A stretch of 64,000 nt of DNA from an uncultured Ruminococcus sp. GTDB lineage: Bacteria > Bacillota > Clostridia > Oscillospirales > CAG-272. This document shows, one piece after another, positions 36,704 to 46,591 of this stretch (position 1 is the stretch's first letter; every line of letters begins with the position of its first letter). The stretch is taken from positions 86,496-150,495 of the forward strand of contig CADBKZ010000006.1 in NCBI GenBank assembly GCA_902795355.1. Direction: 5' to 3'. Below the pieces are notes generated by a model. That model was not told the origin of the DNA. It saw only the letters and a list, made by a program, of their open reading frames with translations, and ran no database searches. Made by a program: the position numbers and the translations under genes.

Positions 36704-39700
36704 TTATTCGTCGCTTCCGTCGTCGTCGTAAAGCGGTTCGTCAAAGTCGAGCGAATCATCCACGATCTGCTCTTCATCCTCGGAATCGGCCGCAAGTTCT
36801 TCCGGCGTGCCGTCCTCGTTCTCAATCTGGAACGATTTCCGCAGCTCTTCCTCGCTGTAATGCCGGTTCATTTCGGCATAGTCCACGCCGCGGGGCTGGA
36901 ACGCGTCGTCGTCCTGACAGAGTTCGGAAAGGTTGATGTCGTTACCCTCTTTATCCTGCACGCAAACGTCGAGCGCGAGCGACTGCAGTTCCTTGACCAG
37001 CACTTTGAACGACTCGGGAATGCCCGGGGTGGGGATATTCTGCCCTTTGATAATGGCTTCATATGCGCGGCGGCGGCCGGTAATGTCGTCGGACTTGACC
37101 GTAAGCAATTCCTGCAACGTGTATGCCGCGCCGTAGGCTTCGAGCGCCCAGACTTCCATTTCGCCGAAACGCTGACCGCCGAACTGCGCTTTGCCGCCCA
37201 AAGGCTGCTGCGTTACCAGCGAATATGGGCCGTTGGAGCGCGCGTGGATCTTATCGTCCACAAGGTGGTGCAGTTTCAGATAGTACATGATACCCACGGT
37301 AACGGGGTTATCGAACGGTTCGCCGGTGCGGCCGTCGTAAAGAATGGTTTTACCGTCCAGCACTTTCAGCCGTTTTTCGGCGCGGAGACGGTTCATAAAC
37401 TCCTCGTCGGCGCGTTCTTCGGGCGTCAGTTCCCGAATGGACTTTTCGCCGGTTTCTTCATCGGCGGTTTCCTCGTAAAGCTCCTTGCCCTCGGGGTTCT
37501 CCAACGGGAAGAGATCTCTTTGCAGGCCCGCCGCTTTGAGGCATTCGAGAATATCGCGCTCGTTCGCGCCGTCGAACACGGGGGTCATGATATGCCAGCC
37601 GAGTTTCTTGGCGGCAATGCCGAGATGAACCTCGAGCACCTGACCGATGTTCATACGCGAAGGCACGCCCAGCGGGTTCAGAACGATGTCCAGCGGGGTG
37701 CCGTCCGGCAGGAACGGCATATCCTCGGGGGGCAGAATGCGGGAAACAACGCCCTTGTTGCCATGGCGGCCCGCCATTTTATCGCCAACGGAGATTTTTC
37801 TCTTCTGCGCGATATAAACCTTGACCACTTTGTTTACGCCGGCGGGCAATTCGTCGCCCTGCTCGTGGGAGAACACGCGGATGTCCACCACAATGCCGGA
37901 TTCGCCGTGCGCCAAGCGCAGGGACGTATCTCTGACCTCGCGGGACTTTTCGCCGAAAATGGCGCGGAGCAACCGCTCCTCGGCGGTCAGTTCGGTTTCG
38001 CCCTTGGGGGTGATTTTACCGATCAGAATATCGCCGGAGCGCACCTCGGTGCCCCTCTTGACAATACCCTCGGCGTTCAGATCGCGCAAAGCGTCGTCGC
38101 CGACGTTCGGGATCTCGCGGGTAATTTCTTCCGGCCCGAGCTTGGTGTCTCTGGCCTCGTGGGTGTATTCCTCGATATGCAGGGACGTATAAACGTCGTC
38201 CCGCACAAGACGCTCATTCAGAAGAACCGCGTCCTCGTAGTTATAGCCTTCCCAAGTCATAAACCCGATCAGCGCGTTCTTGCCGAGCGAAACCTCGCCG
38301 TTTGCGGTGGCGGGTCCGTCCGCGATAACCTGTCCCGCCTCGACATGCTCGCCGCGGGAGACGATGGGACGCTGATTGAAGCAGGTTCCTTGGTTGGTTC
38401 TCTTGAATTTGATCAGTTGGTAAACGTCCTTTACGCCGCTGCCGTCATCGGGGATAACGATGATGCGGTCGGCCTGCACGCGGTCCACAACGCCCGCGCG
38501 GGTGGCTGTTACCACAACGCCCGAATCCACGGCCGCTTTGTACTCCATACCCGTTCCGACGATCGGGGCGTCCGTAACCATCAGCGGAACGGCCTGCTTC
38601 TGCATGTTGGAGCCCATCAGCGCGCGGGTGTTGTCGTCGTTCTCCAAGAACGGGATCATGGCGGTTGCCACCGAAACGAGCATCTTCGGCGCAACGTCCA
38701 TAAAATCAACCTGCGCCGCGTCCACTTCCACGATCTCGGTCTTGTCGCGGCCGATCACCTTGGGGTTGGCAAAGCAGTTGTCGTCGGTCAAAGGTTCGTT
38801 CGCCTGCGCAACAATATAGTGGTCTTCCACATCCGCGGTCATGTAAACGACCTCGTCGGTCACATGGTGGCGGAAAGTCCCGTCGCCGTTATCCAGATGT
38901 TCCACTTTGCGGTAGGGCGCTTCAATAAACCCGTATTCGGAAATGCGGGCATACGTGGTCAGATAGGAGATCAGACCGATGTTCGGACCTTCGGGGGTCT
39001 CAATGGGGCACATTCTGCCGTACTGCGTATAGTGAACGTCACGAACGTCGAAGGACGCGCGGTCGCGGGAAAGTCCCCCGGGGCCGAGGGCCGAAAGGCG
39101 GCGTTTGTGGGTCAGTTCCGCCAACGGGTTGTTCTGATCCATGAACTGCGAGAGCTGGCTGGAACCGAAGAACTCGCGGATGGCGGTGGTAACGGGGCGG
39201 ATGTTGATCAACGCCTGAACGGTCAGCTTTTCGTTGTCCTGCGTGGTCATGCGCTCCTTAATGATCTTATCCATGCGGGTAAAACCGATGCGGAGCTGAT
39301 TTTGAAGCTGCTCGCCCACCGAGCGGATGCGGCGGTTGCCGAGGTGGTCGATGTCGTCCAGCGACCCCACGTCGTGAATCAGGCCGATCAGGTAGCTCAC
39401 CGACGCGAAAATATCGGCCTTGGTGATGTTCTTGGGGCAGAGTTCGTCGATGCGCTCTTTCGCCATTTCGCGGATGCGCGCCTCGTCGCCCTCGCAGGCC
39501 TCGGCAATTTCGAGCAGAACGGGAACATACGCTTTTTCGCGCACGCCGCTCTCTTTCAGATCATAGCCGAGGACGTATTCCGGCTCCAACGTGTTGTTGC
39601 CGAGAACCTTGACCTTGGTTCCGTTATCGAGCAGCAGCGTCACCTCGTTGACGCCCGCGCGCTCGATGGCGAACGCAAGCTCGTCGGTAACAACGCCGTT

Positions 39701-40648
39701 CTCCTCGAGGAGCATTTCGCCCGTGAGCGGGCTGACGACGTTCTCCGCCACGCGGTGGCCCGCGATGCGGCTATGAAGCGCCATTTTCTTATTATACTTA
39801 TAACGACCCACTGGAGCGATATCATACCGCTTCGGGTCGAAGAAATAATTATGGATCAGCGTGCGCGCCGCTTCCTCGATGGGGGGTTCGCCCGGGCGCA
39901 GCTTTTTGTAGATCTCTTTGAGAGCTTCCACGCCGATGGTGGAACGGAACTCGGCGGCAAAGGCCTCGGATTCGTCTTTCTCAAACGTCAGCGCAAGGTG
40001 CTCGTCGTCGCCGAACATGGCGTAAATATCCTCGCGGGACTCAATGCCGAGGGCGCGGATGAACATGGTGAGCGGGAGCTTGCGGTTTTTATCGATGCGG
40101 ACATAGAGGATGCCGTTGGTATCCACCTCGTATTCGAGCCATGCGCCGCGATACGGGATGATCTGGGCGGCAAAGGTCTTTTTGCCCGATTTATCGATCT
40201 CGGAAGTATAGTACATTCCGGGGGAACGGATGATCTGCGAAACGATCACGCGCTCGGCGCCGTTGATTACAAACGTTCCGGTTTCGGTCATCAACGGGAA
40301 ATCTCCCATAAAGATGTCCGCCTGCTTGACTTCACCGGTCTGCTTGTTCGTCAACCGGACGTTCACTTTCAGGGGGGCGGCGTAGTTAACGTCGCGCTCC
40401 TTGCACTCCTCAACGGGGTATTTCGGGGTACTGTCAAGCGAATACGAGATGAACTCGATTACAAGGTTGCCCGAATAGTCCGTGATGGGAGAAACGTCGC
40501 GCAGAACTTCTTTCAGCCCCTCTTCCAAGAACCACTTATAGGATTTGGTCTGAATTTCGACCAGATTCGGAAGCGGATAATCGAAGCGGGATCGGGAGAA
40601 ACTCTTGCGGGTATTCTGACCAAGCCGTTGCTCTTTCACATTGATCAT
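36704..40648 (-). CDS. rpoB: RNA polymerase beta subunit
   Basis: RNA polymerase beta, 1314 residues. The rifampicin pocket reads [20 protein letters not shown] then [14 protein letters not shown], with the usual Asp, His and Ser contact positions unchanged, so rifampicin sensitivity is predicted. The C-terminal region ([20 protein letters not shown]) is intact and is followed by an acidic tail. rplJ and rplL are not upstream; the gene begins its own transcript at the promoter 40811-40839. Confidence 0.99.
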   Translation of the reverse strand: MINVKEQRLGQNTRKSFSRSRFDYPLPNLVEIQTKSYKWFLEEGLKEVLRDVSPITDYSGNLVIEFISYSLDSTPKYPVEECKERDVNYAAPLKVNVRLTNKQTGEVKQADIFMGDFPLMTETGTFVINGAERVIVSQIIRSPGMYYTSEIDKSGKKTFAAQIIPYRGAWLEYEVDTNGILYVRIDKNRKLPLTMFIRALGIESREDIYAMFGDDEHLALTFEKDESEAFAAEFRSTIGVEALKEIYKKLRPGEPPIEEAARTLIHNYFFDPKRYDIAPVGRYKYNKKMALHSRIAGHRVAENVVSPLTGEMLLEENGVVTDELAFAIERAGVNEVTLLLDNGTKVKVLGNNTLEPEYVLGYDLKESGVREKAYVPVLLEIAEACEGDEARIREMAKERIDELCPKNITKADIFASVSYLIGLIHDVGSLDDIDHLGNRRIRSVGEQLQNQLRIGFTRMDKIIKERMTTQDNEKLTVQALINIRPVTTAIREFFGSSQLSQFMDQNNPLAELTHKRRLSALGPGGLSRDRASFDVRDVHYTQYGRMCPIETPEGPNIGLISYLTTYARISEYGFIEAPYRKVEHLDNGDGTFRHHVTDEVVYMTADVEDHYIVAQANEPLTDDNCFANPKVIGRDKTEIVEVDAAQVDFMDVAPKMLVSVATAMIPFLENDDNTRALMGSNMQKQAVPLMVTDAPIVGTGMEYKAAVDSGVVVTATRAGVVDRVQADRIIVIPDDGSGVKDVYQLIKFKRTNQGTCFNQRPIVSRGEHVEAGQVIADGPATANGEVSLGKNALIGFMTWEGYNYEDAVLLNERLVRDDVYTSLHIEEYTHEARDTKLGPEEITREIPNVGDDALRDLNAEGIVKRGTEVRSGDILIGKITPKGETELTAEERLLRAIFGEKSREVRDTSLRLAHGESGIVVDIRVFSHEQGDELPAGVNKVVKVYIAQKRKISVGDKMAGRHGNKGVVSRILPPEDMPFLPDGTPLDIVLNPLGVPSRMNIGQVLEVHLGIAAKKLGWHIMTPVFDGANERDILECLKAAGLQRDLFPLENPEGKELYEETADEETGEKSIRELTPEERADEEFMNRLRAEKRLKVLDGKTILYDGRTGEPFDNPVTVGIMYYLKLHHLVDDKIHARSNGPYSLVTQQPLGGKAQFGGQRFGEMEVWALEAYGAAYTLQELLTVKSDDITGRRRAYEAIIKGQNIPTPGIPESFKVLVKELQSLALDVCVQDKEGNDINLSELCQDDDAFQPRGVDYAEMNRHYSEEELRKSFQIENEDGTPEELAADSEDEEQIVDDSLDFDEPLYDDDGSDE

Positions 40649-40810
40649 TTGTTTTGCTCACTCCATTCCAAGAATTCATTACAACACGAAGCGTGGATTT
40701 CCGACGTTTTTTACGCGTTTTCCGACAGGTTCCGGCAAACGCCGTTTCTGTGAAAAATGCCCAAAAATCGAGGGGATTCCATAATACAAGCGATTATAAT
40801 GCAGTTTATT

Positions 40811-40839
40811 ATTGTATCATATTTTTGCACGGTTGTCAA
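40811..40839 (-). promoter_or_regulatory. Promoter of rpoBC
   Basis: Minus-strand TTGACA (40834-40839), 17-base spacer, TACAAT (40811-40816), about 160 bases before rpoB. Confidence 0.88.
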
Positions 40840-40897
40840 GAGATTTTCCACAAATTTTTCCAAAAAATTCAATTCTTTTTACAGGCGGGTATTTCCC

Positions 40898-41022
40898 AAG
40901 CCCGAAAGACGGAATTTGTACCTTATTTTATAGGGCGGAACGCGGCGGGAGCAAGCCCCGCCCTACCGACCTACAATGAATGGCCTGACCGACTGTGTTT
41001 TGTTTGGGACGCTTTCGGGCTT
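40898..41022. repeat. Nested inverted-repeat element upstream of rpoB
   Basis: AAGCCCGAAAG (40898-40908) and its exact complement CTTTCGGGCTT (41012-41022) enclose a GC-rich hairpin (TAGGGCGG at 40931-40938 with CCGCCCTA at 40958-40965). The arrangement looks like a small non-coding insertion or a structured repeat. The 581-base gap 40649-41229 otherwise holds only the rpoB promoter and the hairpin at 41051; I see no gene in it. Confidence 0.5.
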
Positions 41023-41050
41023 GATTCTCCTTGCAAGCTCGTAGTCTCTC

Positions 41051-41101
41051 CCGCCAAAAATGAACCGGACCGTTTGTAACAGTCCGGTTCATTTTTGGCG
41101 G
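41051..41101. terminator. Long perfect hairpin downstream of the 406-aa membrane gene
   Basis: Twenty bases (41051-41070) pair perfectly with 41082-41101 around an 11-base loop. It lies about 130 bases past the stop of the leftward membrane gene and may end that transcript, although there is no clear T run after it in that direction. Confidence 0.6.
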
Positions 41102-41229
41102 GATCTTTTAATACAGATAGCGAAACAATTTGTTGATTTTTGTGTTTATAATGATATTATTTGAAAGATAAGATCTCCTCGTTTCATCAAATTCTTCCTT
41201 TGATATCTCAAATTCATCTAAATTTTTAA

Positions 41230-42450
41230 CTAATTTCTGCAAGTAGTAATCTGTTTTTTTATTCTGTAAAATAAGGCTACAGCACCTTTGTGAATCTTTA
41301 TCCCTGTAATAATAATTAATAACGCAAGCAAAAGAATAATAACTACATAAATTGGCCAGAAAAATGGAAAAAAATAATGAACAGGTGGTGCATAAGCTGT
41401 AATAATTGTCTTATTAAAATAACTCTGTATTTGAGAAACGGTAGCACATCCTGATCGCTCTTTCCCACTATCATTATATCTTGATGTTGTCTCAAATTTA
41501 ACCTCTTTGATATTTCCATATTTATCTCTCAAATATACAAAAATTATGCTTTTTCCACTGTCCAAATACACCGTTTGCTCTGATGGATATGATGAAAGGG
41601 GTCCAGCCGAACCGTCCCACGCTGTGTTTATAGAGATAGCTCTACCAATCACAAACACAACAGGATATATTATAGCAAAAACAAAAAGAAAAACTGCAAT
41701 TACTTTCATTTTTCTTTGTATCCTTTTTATTTCTGATATTTTTTCAACTATTGCTCGTTTTTTATCTTTCTCTTCATCTTGGTAGATATGGTTTTTTTCG
41801 TTTTGATTGGTGTCTTTATAATCCGACGATTCTATTTCACCATATAATTTATCAAGCTCTTCCTCAATTTCCGGATCATCTTCCACTAATGGCAATAATT
41901 CCCCTGTTTTCGGATCAAGTTTTCCACGCCATATAATAGTTCCGTGGGATTCTGGGTCATTTTTACTCTCGAGAATCTTGGAATCACTATTGTCCATAGC
42001 TTGGTTTTCATTGGATTCAGTTACAGGTACATGAATAATTTCAGTAATTTGTTTTTTTATGTCATCCATATCCTTGCTATATTTGAAAAAACCATAATTG
42101 CGGTGACAGCCCCCGACCCATTGCCCCAAAACCAAACTCTTTCCAAACGACAATTCAATCGTAAAATATTGTGGTTTATCCGACACGCAAATAATTGCAC
42201 ATAAACACTCTGTAATCATTATGCTACCATTAAAGAAAATTGTTAAAAAACTAACTCCGAGTAATTTGGAAAACAAAATTTCTTTTGGCATTGACAAAAT
42301 CGGATAACGGCTATTTTGAATTGCTTTTGAGTAAATAAGGTGCACTTCTTTTTCATCATGTTCATCAATAATCCTCTTTAGATGTGCAACAGAAAGTTGT
42401 TCAAACTCCTGCTTTAATGCAATATGTTGAAAATAATAATTAGGTGTCAT
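41230..42450 (-). CDS. Uncharacterised two-helix membrane protein in an AT-rich cassette
   Basis: A 406-residue protein I do not recognise. Residues 1-140 form a probable cytosolic domain (QYFTIELSFGKSLVLGQWVG), residues 145-240 are a very acidic, Lys/Glu-rich linker with a coiled-coil end (KKRAIVEKISEIKRIQRKM), then a membrane helix (VIAVFLFVFAIIYPVVFVIG), an external loop of about 90 residues with one Cys, and a second membrane helix (PIYVVIILLLALLIIITGI). Codon use is visibly more AT-rich than in the flanking rpoB and P-ATPase genes, which suggests recent transfer. It lies 15 bases after the Cys-rich gene and shares its promoter. Confidence 0.7.
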   Translation of the reverse strand: MTPNYYFQHIALKQEFEQLSVAHLKRIIDEHDEKEVHLIYSKAIQNSRYPILSMPKEILFSKLLGVSFLTIFFNGSIMITECLCAIICVSDKPQYFTIELSFGKSLVLGQWVGGCHRNYGFFKYSKDMDDIKKQITEIIHVPVTESNENQAMDNSDSKILESKNDPESHGTIIWRGKLDPKTGELLPLVEDDPEIEEELDKLYGEIESSDYKDTNQNEKNHIYQDEEKDKKRAIVEKISEIKRIQRKMKVIAVFLFVFAIIYPVVFVIGRAISINTAWDGSAGPLSSYPSEQTVYLDSGKSIIFVYLRDKYGNIKEVKFETTSRYNDSGKERSGCATVSQIQSYFNKTIITAYAPPVHYFFPFFWPIYVVIILLLALLIIITGIKIHKGAVALFYRIKKQITTCRN

Positions 42451-42465
42451 TAAAGTTCACACTCC

Positions 42466-42693
42466 TCATAAATTGCAATAATCCTTTACATATCTCAAAC
42501 ATGTATTTCCAACAAGACATGTCAAATTGTTTGCTCTATTGACACATAGAACCCCGTGAACAATCGATCTTCCGCAAATACAAATACCTTGCTGATCTCC
42601 AGAAAAAAAAGATATATCTTTTACTGAGTCAACTTCAAGTGCGGATAAGAATTTAGATATATTAGATATAACGACTTGTTTTTCATATACCAT
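42466..42693 (-). CDS. Small cysteine-rich, probably zinc-binding protein
   Basis: A 75-residue protein of unknown function starting MVYEKQVVISNISKFLSALE. The second half carries six Cys and one His in the order ICICG, SIVHGVLCVN, LTCLVG, NTCLRYV, DYCNL, a spacing that suggests one zinc site. The pattern C-x-C-G then N...VG-x-x-C occurs, from memory, in small phage- or plasmid-associated proteins. A weak GGAAGAG ribosome site is 10 to 11 bases ahead. It is the first gene of a two-gene AT-rich operon whose promoter contains a G homopolymer. Confidence 0.65.
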   Translation of the reverse strand: MVYEKQVVISNISKFLSALEVDSVKDISFFSGDQQGICICGRSIVHGVLCVNRANNLTCLVGNTCLRYVKDYCNL

Positions 42694-42739
42694 TTTTGTT
42701 TTTCTCTTCCAACCGTTATAATTATACAATCTAAACCAT

Positions 42740-42771
42740 ATTATACCATACCCCCCCCCCCTGTTTGTCAA
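42740..42771 (-). promoter_or_regulatory. Promoter with an 11-G homopolymer in the spacer
   Basis: Minus-strand TTGACA (42766-42771) and TATAAT (42740-42745) are 20 bases apart. The spacer is AACA, eleven Gs (C on the plus strand, 42751-42761) and TATGG, which adds an extended -10 TG. Eight Gs would give the optimal 17-base spacer. Slippage in this tract would switch promoter strength. Confidence 0.8.
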
Positions 42772-42926
42772 TAATTACAATACACAAATCAGCAAAAAAA
42801 TCTCCGTATCATTTTTGTGAAAAACGGCAAAGACTTTCCGTCCCGTTTTCGGCTCGGCGGTCTCGGTTCTTTTCCCTTTTGGCGGATCATATAATGGTTT
42901 GAATATCCTTTGCAGGAGAACGATGA

Positions 42927-45626
42927 ATGAACCATACCACCCAACCAACCTCGGAATTTCGCTCGGCGTCCGATTTTTCCCCGCGCGGACTCTCGGAGCC
43001 GGACGTTGCCCGCTCCCGCGCGGCCCACGGATCCAATCAACTCTCCCGCCGCCCGCAAAAGTCCTTCTTGCGCCAATTTTTCGGGAACCTTTCGGACCCC
43101 GTAATCCGCATTCTGCTGGCCGCCCTCGCCGTAAATCTGATCCTGCTCTTCAAAACCGCCGATTGGGTGGAAACCGCGGGCATCGCCGCCGCGGTCTTTC
43201 TCGCAACCCTGATCTCCACCCTCTCCGAGCGTTCTTCCGAGCGCGCCTTTGCCGAGCTTTCTGCCGTTTCCGCAAACGTGCGGTGTCGCGTCCGTCGCGG
43301 CGGCTCGGTTTTGGAAATTCCCCTTGCCGAGGTGGTGGCCGGCGACGTTGTGCTGCTCTCCGCGGGCGATCTGATCCCCGCCGACGGCTTGCTTTTGCGC
43401 GGTTCCCTCACCGCCGACCAATCCTCTATGACGGGCGAGAGCCGCGACGTTTCCAAGTTTCCCGCGTCCGACGCTTCCATGTCCCCCGACGCGCCCTCTT
43501 CCCTCTTTCGCGGCTGTACTGTGACCTCCGGGGGCGGCGAAATGGGCGTTGTTTCGGTTGGCGACGCGACGTTTTTGGGCGAGATCACCCGCGAGATCCA
43601 GCTTGAACAGCGCGACAGCCCGCTCAAACTTCGCCTTGCCAAGCTTGCCAAGCAGATCAGCGTTCTCGGCTACATTGCCGCCGTTCTGGTTGCGCTCGCC
43701 TACCTCTTTCACGTCTTTCTGATTGACAGCGGCATGCGCCGCGAAATTATCCTGCTGAAAATTGCCGACCGCCCCTACCTGCTCTCCAAGCTCTTCCACG
43801 CGTTCACGCTCGGGCTGACCGTAATTGTTACCGCCGTTCCCGAGGGCCTGCCCATGATGGTTGCGGTCGTCCTTTCTTCCAACATCCGGCGCATGGTGAA
43901 GGATCAGGTTCTGGTGCGCCGCCCTGTTGGCATTGAGGCTGCGGGAAGCATGAATTTGCTCTTTACCGACAAAACCGGAACGCTGACCGAGGGCAAAATG
44001 CGCGTGGGGTCGGTCTGGTTCCCCTCGGGCGAGGAGATGGCCACGACCGACTTTTTGCGCCGCCGCACCGCGCTCCACACCCCCTTTCTGCTTGCCATGC
44101 GCGGGGGAGAAAGCGCCGTTGGGACCGATGAAAACGGCCGGCCGACCGCCCTCGGCGGCAACGCGACCGACCGCGCCCTGCTTGCCTGCACGCTTGGGGA
44201 AACGCTTCCGGACGGCGTTCGGGTCGCGTCGCGCCTGCCCTTTGACAGCGCGCGCAAATACGCGGCTGTCAGCTATCGGGGGGAACGGAACGTCACCTTT
44301 CTGACCGGCGCGCCCGAACGCCTGCTCCCGTTTGTCCGATCCGCTCTCCGTGCCGACGGTCAGCCCGCCCCGTTCCGCAGGCCGGCCGCCGAGGCGCAGA
44401 TCCGCCGCTGGACGCAAAGCGGCGCGCGCGTGCTGGCCGTTACCGTTTCCGAAGAGGACGTCCCCGCCCCGTCGCATGCCTCGGGCGTTCGCGGGTCGCT
44501 GACCCTGCTTTGCCTGCTCTGCCTCTCCGACCCCGTTCGCCCCGAGGCGGAACCCTCGGTTCGTCAACTGCGCGAGGCGGGAGTCCAAGTGGTGATGATT
44601 ACGGGCGACAACCGCGAGACCGCCGCTTCCATTGCCGCTTCCTGCGGGATCCTCGACCGGACCCGCGACCTGATTTTGGACAGCTCCGAACTTGCCCGCG
44701 TTTCGGACGTTCGCCTGCGGGAGCTTCTCCCGCGCTTGGCGGTGGTCGCCCGCGCGCTCCCGACCGACAAAAGCCGCTTGGTGCGCGTGGCGCAGGAAAC
44801 AGGGCTGGTTACGGGGATGACGGGCGACGGCATTAACGACGCCCCCGCGCTCCGCCGCGCCGACATCGGGTTTGCCATGGGGTCGGGAACGCAGGTGGCA
44901 AAGGACGCGGGGGACATCATCATTCTCGATAACAACCTTGCTTCCATCGTCCGCGCCGTTCTGTACGGCCGAACCGTGTTCAAGAGCATCCGCAAGTTCA
45001 TCACGCTCCAACTCACCATGAACTTTTCGGCCGTCGGCGTTACCATGATCTGCCCGTTCCTCGGCATCGATTCGCCCGTAACCGTAGTGCAAATGCTGTG
45101 GATCAACCTGATTATGGATACCCTCGGCGGGCTTGCGTTTGCGGGAGAACCGCCCCTGCCCGATTACATGAAGGAGAAGCCGAAGAGGCGGGAGGAAAGC
45201 ATTCTGAACCGCTATATGGTCAATCAAATCACGGTTTTGGGAGCGTTTACGGTGGCCATGTCCCTGCTCTTTCTCAAAAACCCGATGATTACCTCGCAGT
45301 TCCGCCACGCGGCCGACAACATCTATTTGCTGACGGCGTTTTTCGCGTTCTTCATATTCAGCTCGGTGTTCAATTGCTTCAACGCGCGCACCGACCGGCT
45401 CAAACTGTTTGCGGGGTTGCGGAAAAACCCCGTGTTCCTCGCGATTATGTCGGCCGTTCTCTGCATACAGATCCTGTTTGTTTACCTTGGCGGGAACGTT
45501 CTGCGCACCGCGCCGCTGCTGCCGCGCGAGCTTGCCGTTTCCATGGCGATTCCGCTTTCGGTGTTCTTGGCCGATTTTCTCCGCAAGCTCCTTTGGCGCG
45601 CCCGCGGCCACCGAACGGGGTATTGA
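42927..45626 (+). CDS. Calcium-transporting P-type ATPase (type II)
   Basis: An 899-residue cation pump of the P2 class. The order is N-terminal cation-ATPase domain (SEPDVARSRAAHGSNQLS), actuator loop with SSMTGESRDVS, phosphorylation motif FTDKTGTLTEGKMRVG (about residue 350), hinge GMTGDGINDAPALRRADIGF, and C-terminal membrane domain with MLWINLIMDTLGGLAFA. The N-rich M4 motif AVPEGLPMMVAV fits Ca2+ transport of the PMCA/SERCA group. GGAG is 8 bases before the ATG at 42927. It stands alone; the substrate is inferred. Confidence 0.93.
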   Translation: MNHTTQPTSEFRSASDFSPRGLSEPDVARSRAAHGSNQLSRRPQKSFLRQFFGNLSDPVIRILLAALAVNLILLFKTADWVETAGIAAAVFLATLISTLSERSSERAFAELSAVSANVRCRVRRGGSVLEIPLAEVVAGDVVLLSAGDLIPADGLLLRGSLTADQSSMTGESRDVSKFPASDASMSPDAPSSLFRGCTVTSGGGEMGVVSVGDATFLGEITREIQLEQRDSPLKLRLAKLAKQISVLGYIAAVLVALAYLFHVFLIDSGMRREIILLKIADRPYLLSKLFHAFTLGLTVIVTAVPEGLPMMVAVVLSSNIRRMVKDQVLVRRPVGIEAAGSMNLLFTDKTGTLTEGKMRVGSVWFPSGEEMATTDFLRRRTALHTPFLLAMRGGESAVGTDENGRPTALGGNATDRALLACTLGETLPDGVRVASRLPFDSARKYAAVSYRGERNVTFLTGAPERLLPFVRSALRADGQPAPFRRPAAEAQIRRWTQSGARVLAVTVSEEDVPAPSHASGVRGSLTLLCLLCLSDPVRPEAEPSVRQLREAGVQVVMITGDNRETAASIAASCGILDRTRDLILDSSELARVSDVRLRELLPRLAVVARALPTDKSRLVRVAQETGLVTGMTGDGINDAPALRRADIGFAMGSGTQVAKDAGDIIILDNNLASIVRAVLYGRTVFKSIRKFITLQLTMNFSAVGVTMICPFLGIDSPVTVVQMLWINLIMDTLGGLAFAGEPPLPDYMKEKPKRREESILNRYMVNQITVLGAFTVAMSLLFLKNPMITSQFRHAADNIYLLTAFFAFFIFSSVFNCFNARTDRLKLFAGLRKNPVFLAIMSAVLCIQILFVYLGGNVLRTAPLLPRELAVSMAIPLSVFLADFLRKLLWRARGHRTGY

Positions 45627-46033
45627 GAAACCATACAAACCACGCAAAAAAGGGGCTGTAAAAAAACGATTTTTTTACAGCCCCCGCAAAATTCCGGACG
45701 GGAAACCGAAATTTTGCCGCGGTCTTTTCCGTTTTTGCCCTGCTTCTGAATGGATTATTACATGATTCATGGCGGCAAAACGGCGGCAACGCCCTGCCGC
45801 CGAGGAACAATCGACGGGTGTTAAAAAAGTCGCAGACTTTTTTAACACCCTCAAGTTGTTCGTTCTGTTCCGAAAAACATCCGCGAAAACACCGCGACCT
45901 TTTGAACGCATGGGAATCCCAATGTTTTTTACCATTCGGCCCGACTTGAACATCACCGCAACCGAAACGGAAAAAATTTGCGAAAAACACTTGACAATCG
46001 GAGCAAAATATGATATGATATACAGGTCGGCAC
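45627..46033. other. Gene-free gap with three hairpins
   Basis: Between the P-ATPase and tRNA-Ser I find only hairpins: GGGGCTGT plus A7 paired with T7 plus ACAGCCCC (45652-45684), CGGCGGCA with TGCCGCCG (45781-45802), and GGGTGTTAAAAAAGTC paired with 45835-45850 (45816-45850). The first may end the P-ATPase transcript although its T run is on the minus strand. No gene is supported. Confidence 0.6.
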
Positions 46034-46126
46034 GGAGAGATGGCTGAGCTGGTCTAAGGCGCACGACTGGAAATCGTGTGTTCGGCTAATAACCGACCGA
46101 GGGTTCGAATCCCTCTCTCTCCGCCA
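46034..46126 (+). tRNA. tRNA-Ser(GGA)
   Basis: A 93-base class II tRNA: acceptor GGAGAGA with TCTCTCC, D-arm GCTGAGCTGG, anticodon arm CACGA/TCGTG with loop CTGGAAA (anticodon GGA), a long variable arm (GTTCGGCTAATAACCGAC), T-arm GAGGGTTCGAATCCCTC, discriminator G and encoded CCA. Confidence 0.97.
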
Positions 46127-46138
46127 CAAGAGAACTGT

Positions 46139-46180
46139 ACGCACCCTAATGGTAAATTAGAGTGCGTATATTTCTTTTCT
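46139..46180 (+). terminator. Terminator of tRNA-Ser
   Basis: TACGCAC, CTAAT and their complements ATTAG, GTGCGTA form a stem around GGTAA, followed by a T-rich tail (46170-46180). Confidence 0.8.
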
Positions 46181-46591
46181 GTAGAATATTTCGGCATAAT
46201 TGTAAGAAGATGAATATAAAAACGGACAGCCGGGCGATTTTATTCGCTCGGCTTTTTCTATACCCAAAATTAAACGCATTTACGGAAAATACGAGAAAAA
46301 ACCACTTTTTCAGAATGCTTTACCGAGAATTGCTCCGATTTATCGCCTTTCGTCATTTTCGTTGTAGCACAGTAAAAATCGGAAGTCAACGGGAAAAATT
46401 GTCGCTGAAAACTTTAATAATACCAAGAGTCGGACTCAATTTCGAGTTTGGCTCTTTTTTCATTTATGCAACAATTTTGTCCTTTGTCGTTGACTTCCGG
46501 GATTGCGACTTTAACTCGCAGAGATATTTGCTTTTTCCGGTGCTACCCCGTTTATGCCGAAAGGCGAAAAATAAATCGGAGGTAAATCCAA
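46170..46591. other. AT-rich decayed region with hairpins, no supported gene
   Basis: Contains a terminator-like hairpin AGCCGGGCGA/TCGCTCGGCT with a T run (46229-46258), a second at 46426-46460 (AGAGTCGGACTC with GAGTTTGGCTCT, T run), and an 11-bp inverted repeat GGAAGTCAACG (46381-46391) / CGTTGACTTCC (46488-46498) around the latter. A 151-codon open frame here has no ribosome site and no family features and was not accepted. Confidence 0.5.

Noticed and set aside
36704..40648. Rifampicin-resistance substitutions in rpoB
   Set aside because: The Asp, His and Ser positions of the rifampicin pocket read as in sensitive bacteria.
33069..40753. Two very long plus-strand open frames opposite rpoC and rpoB
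   Set aside because: Shadows of the highly biased rpoBC genes; the encoded sequences have no recognisable domains.
42789..45647. 952-codon minus-strand open frame opposite the P-type ATPase
   Set aside because: Low-complexity, Arg/Gly/Ala-rich translation typical of antisense frames; the plus-strand gene is clearly real.
46034..46126. tRNA-Ser as the attachment site of the int-rep element
   Set aside because: The integrase lies 1.8 kb away and I could not find a second copy of the tRNA 3' end in the window, so the link is not supported.
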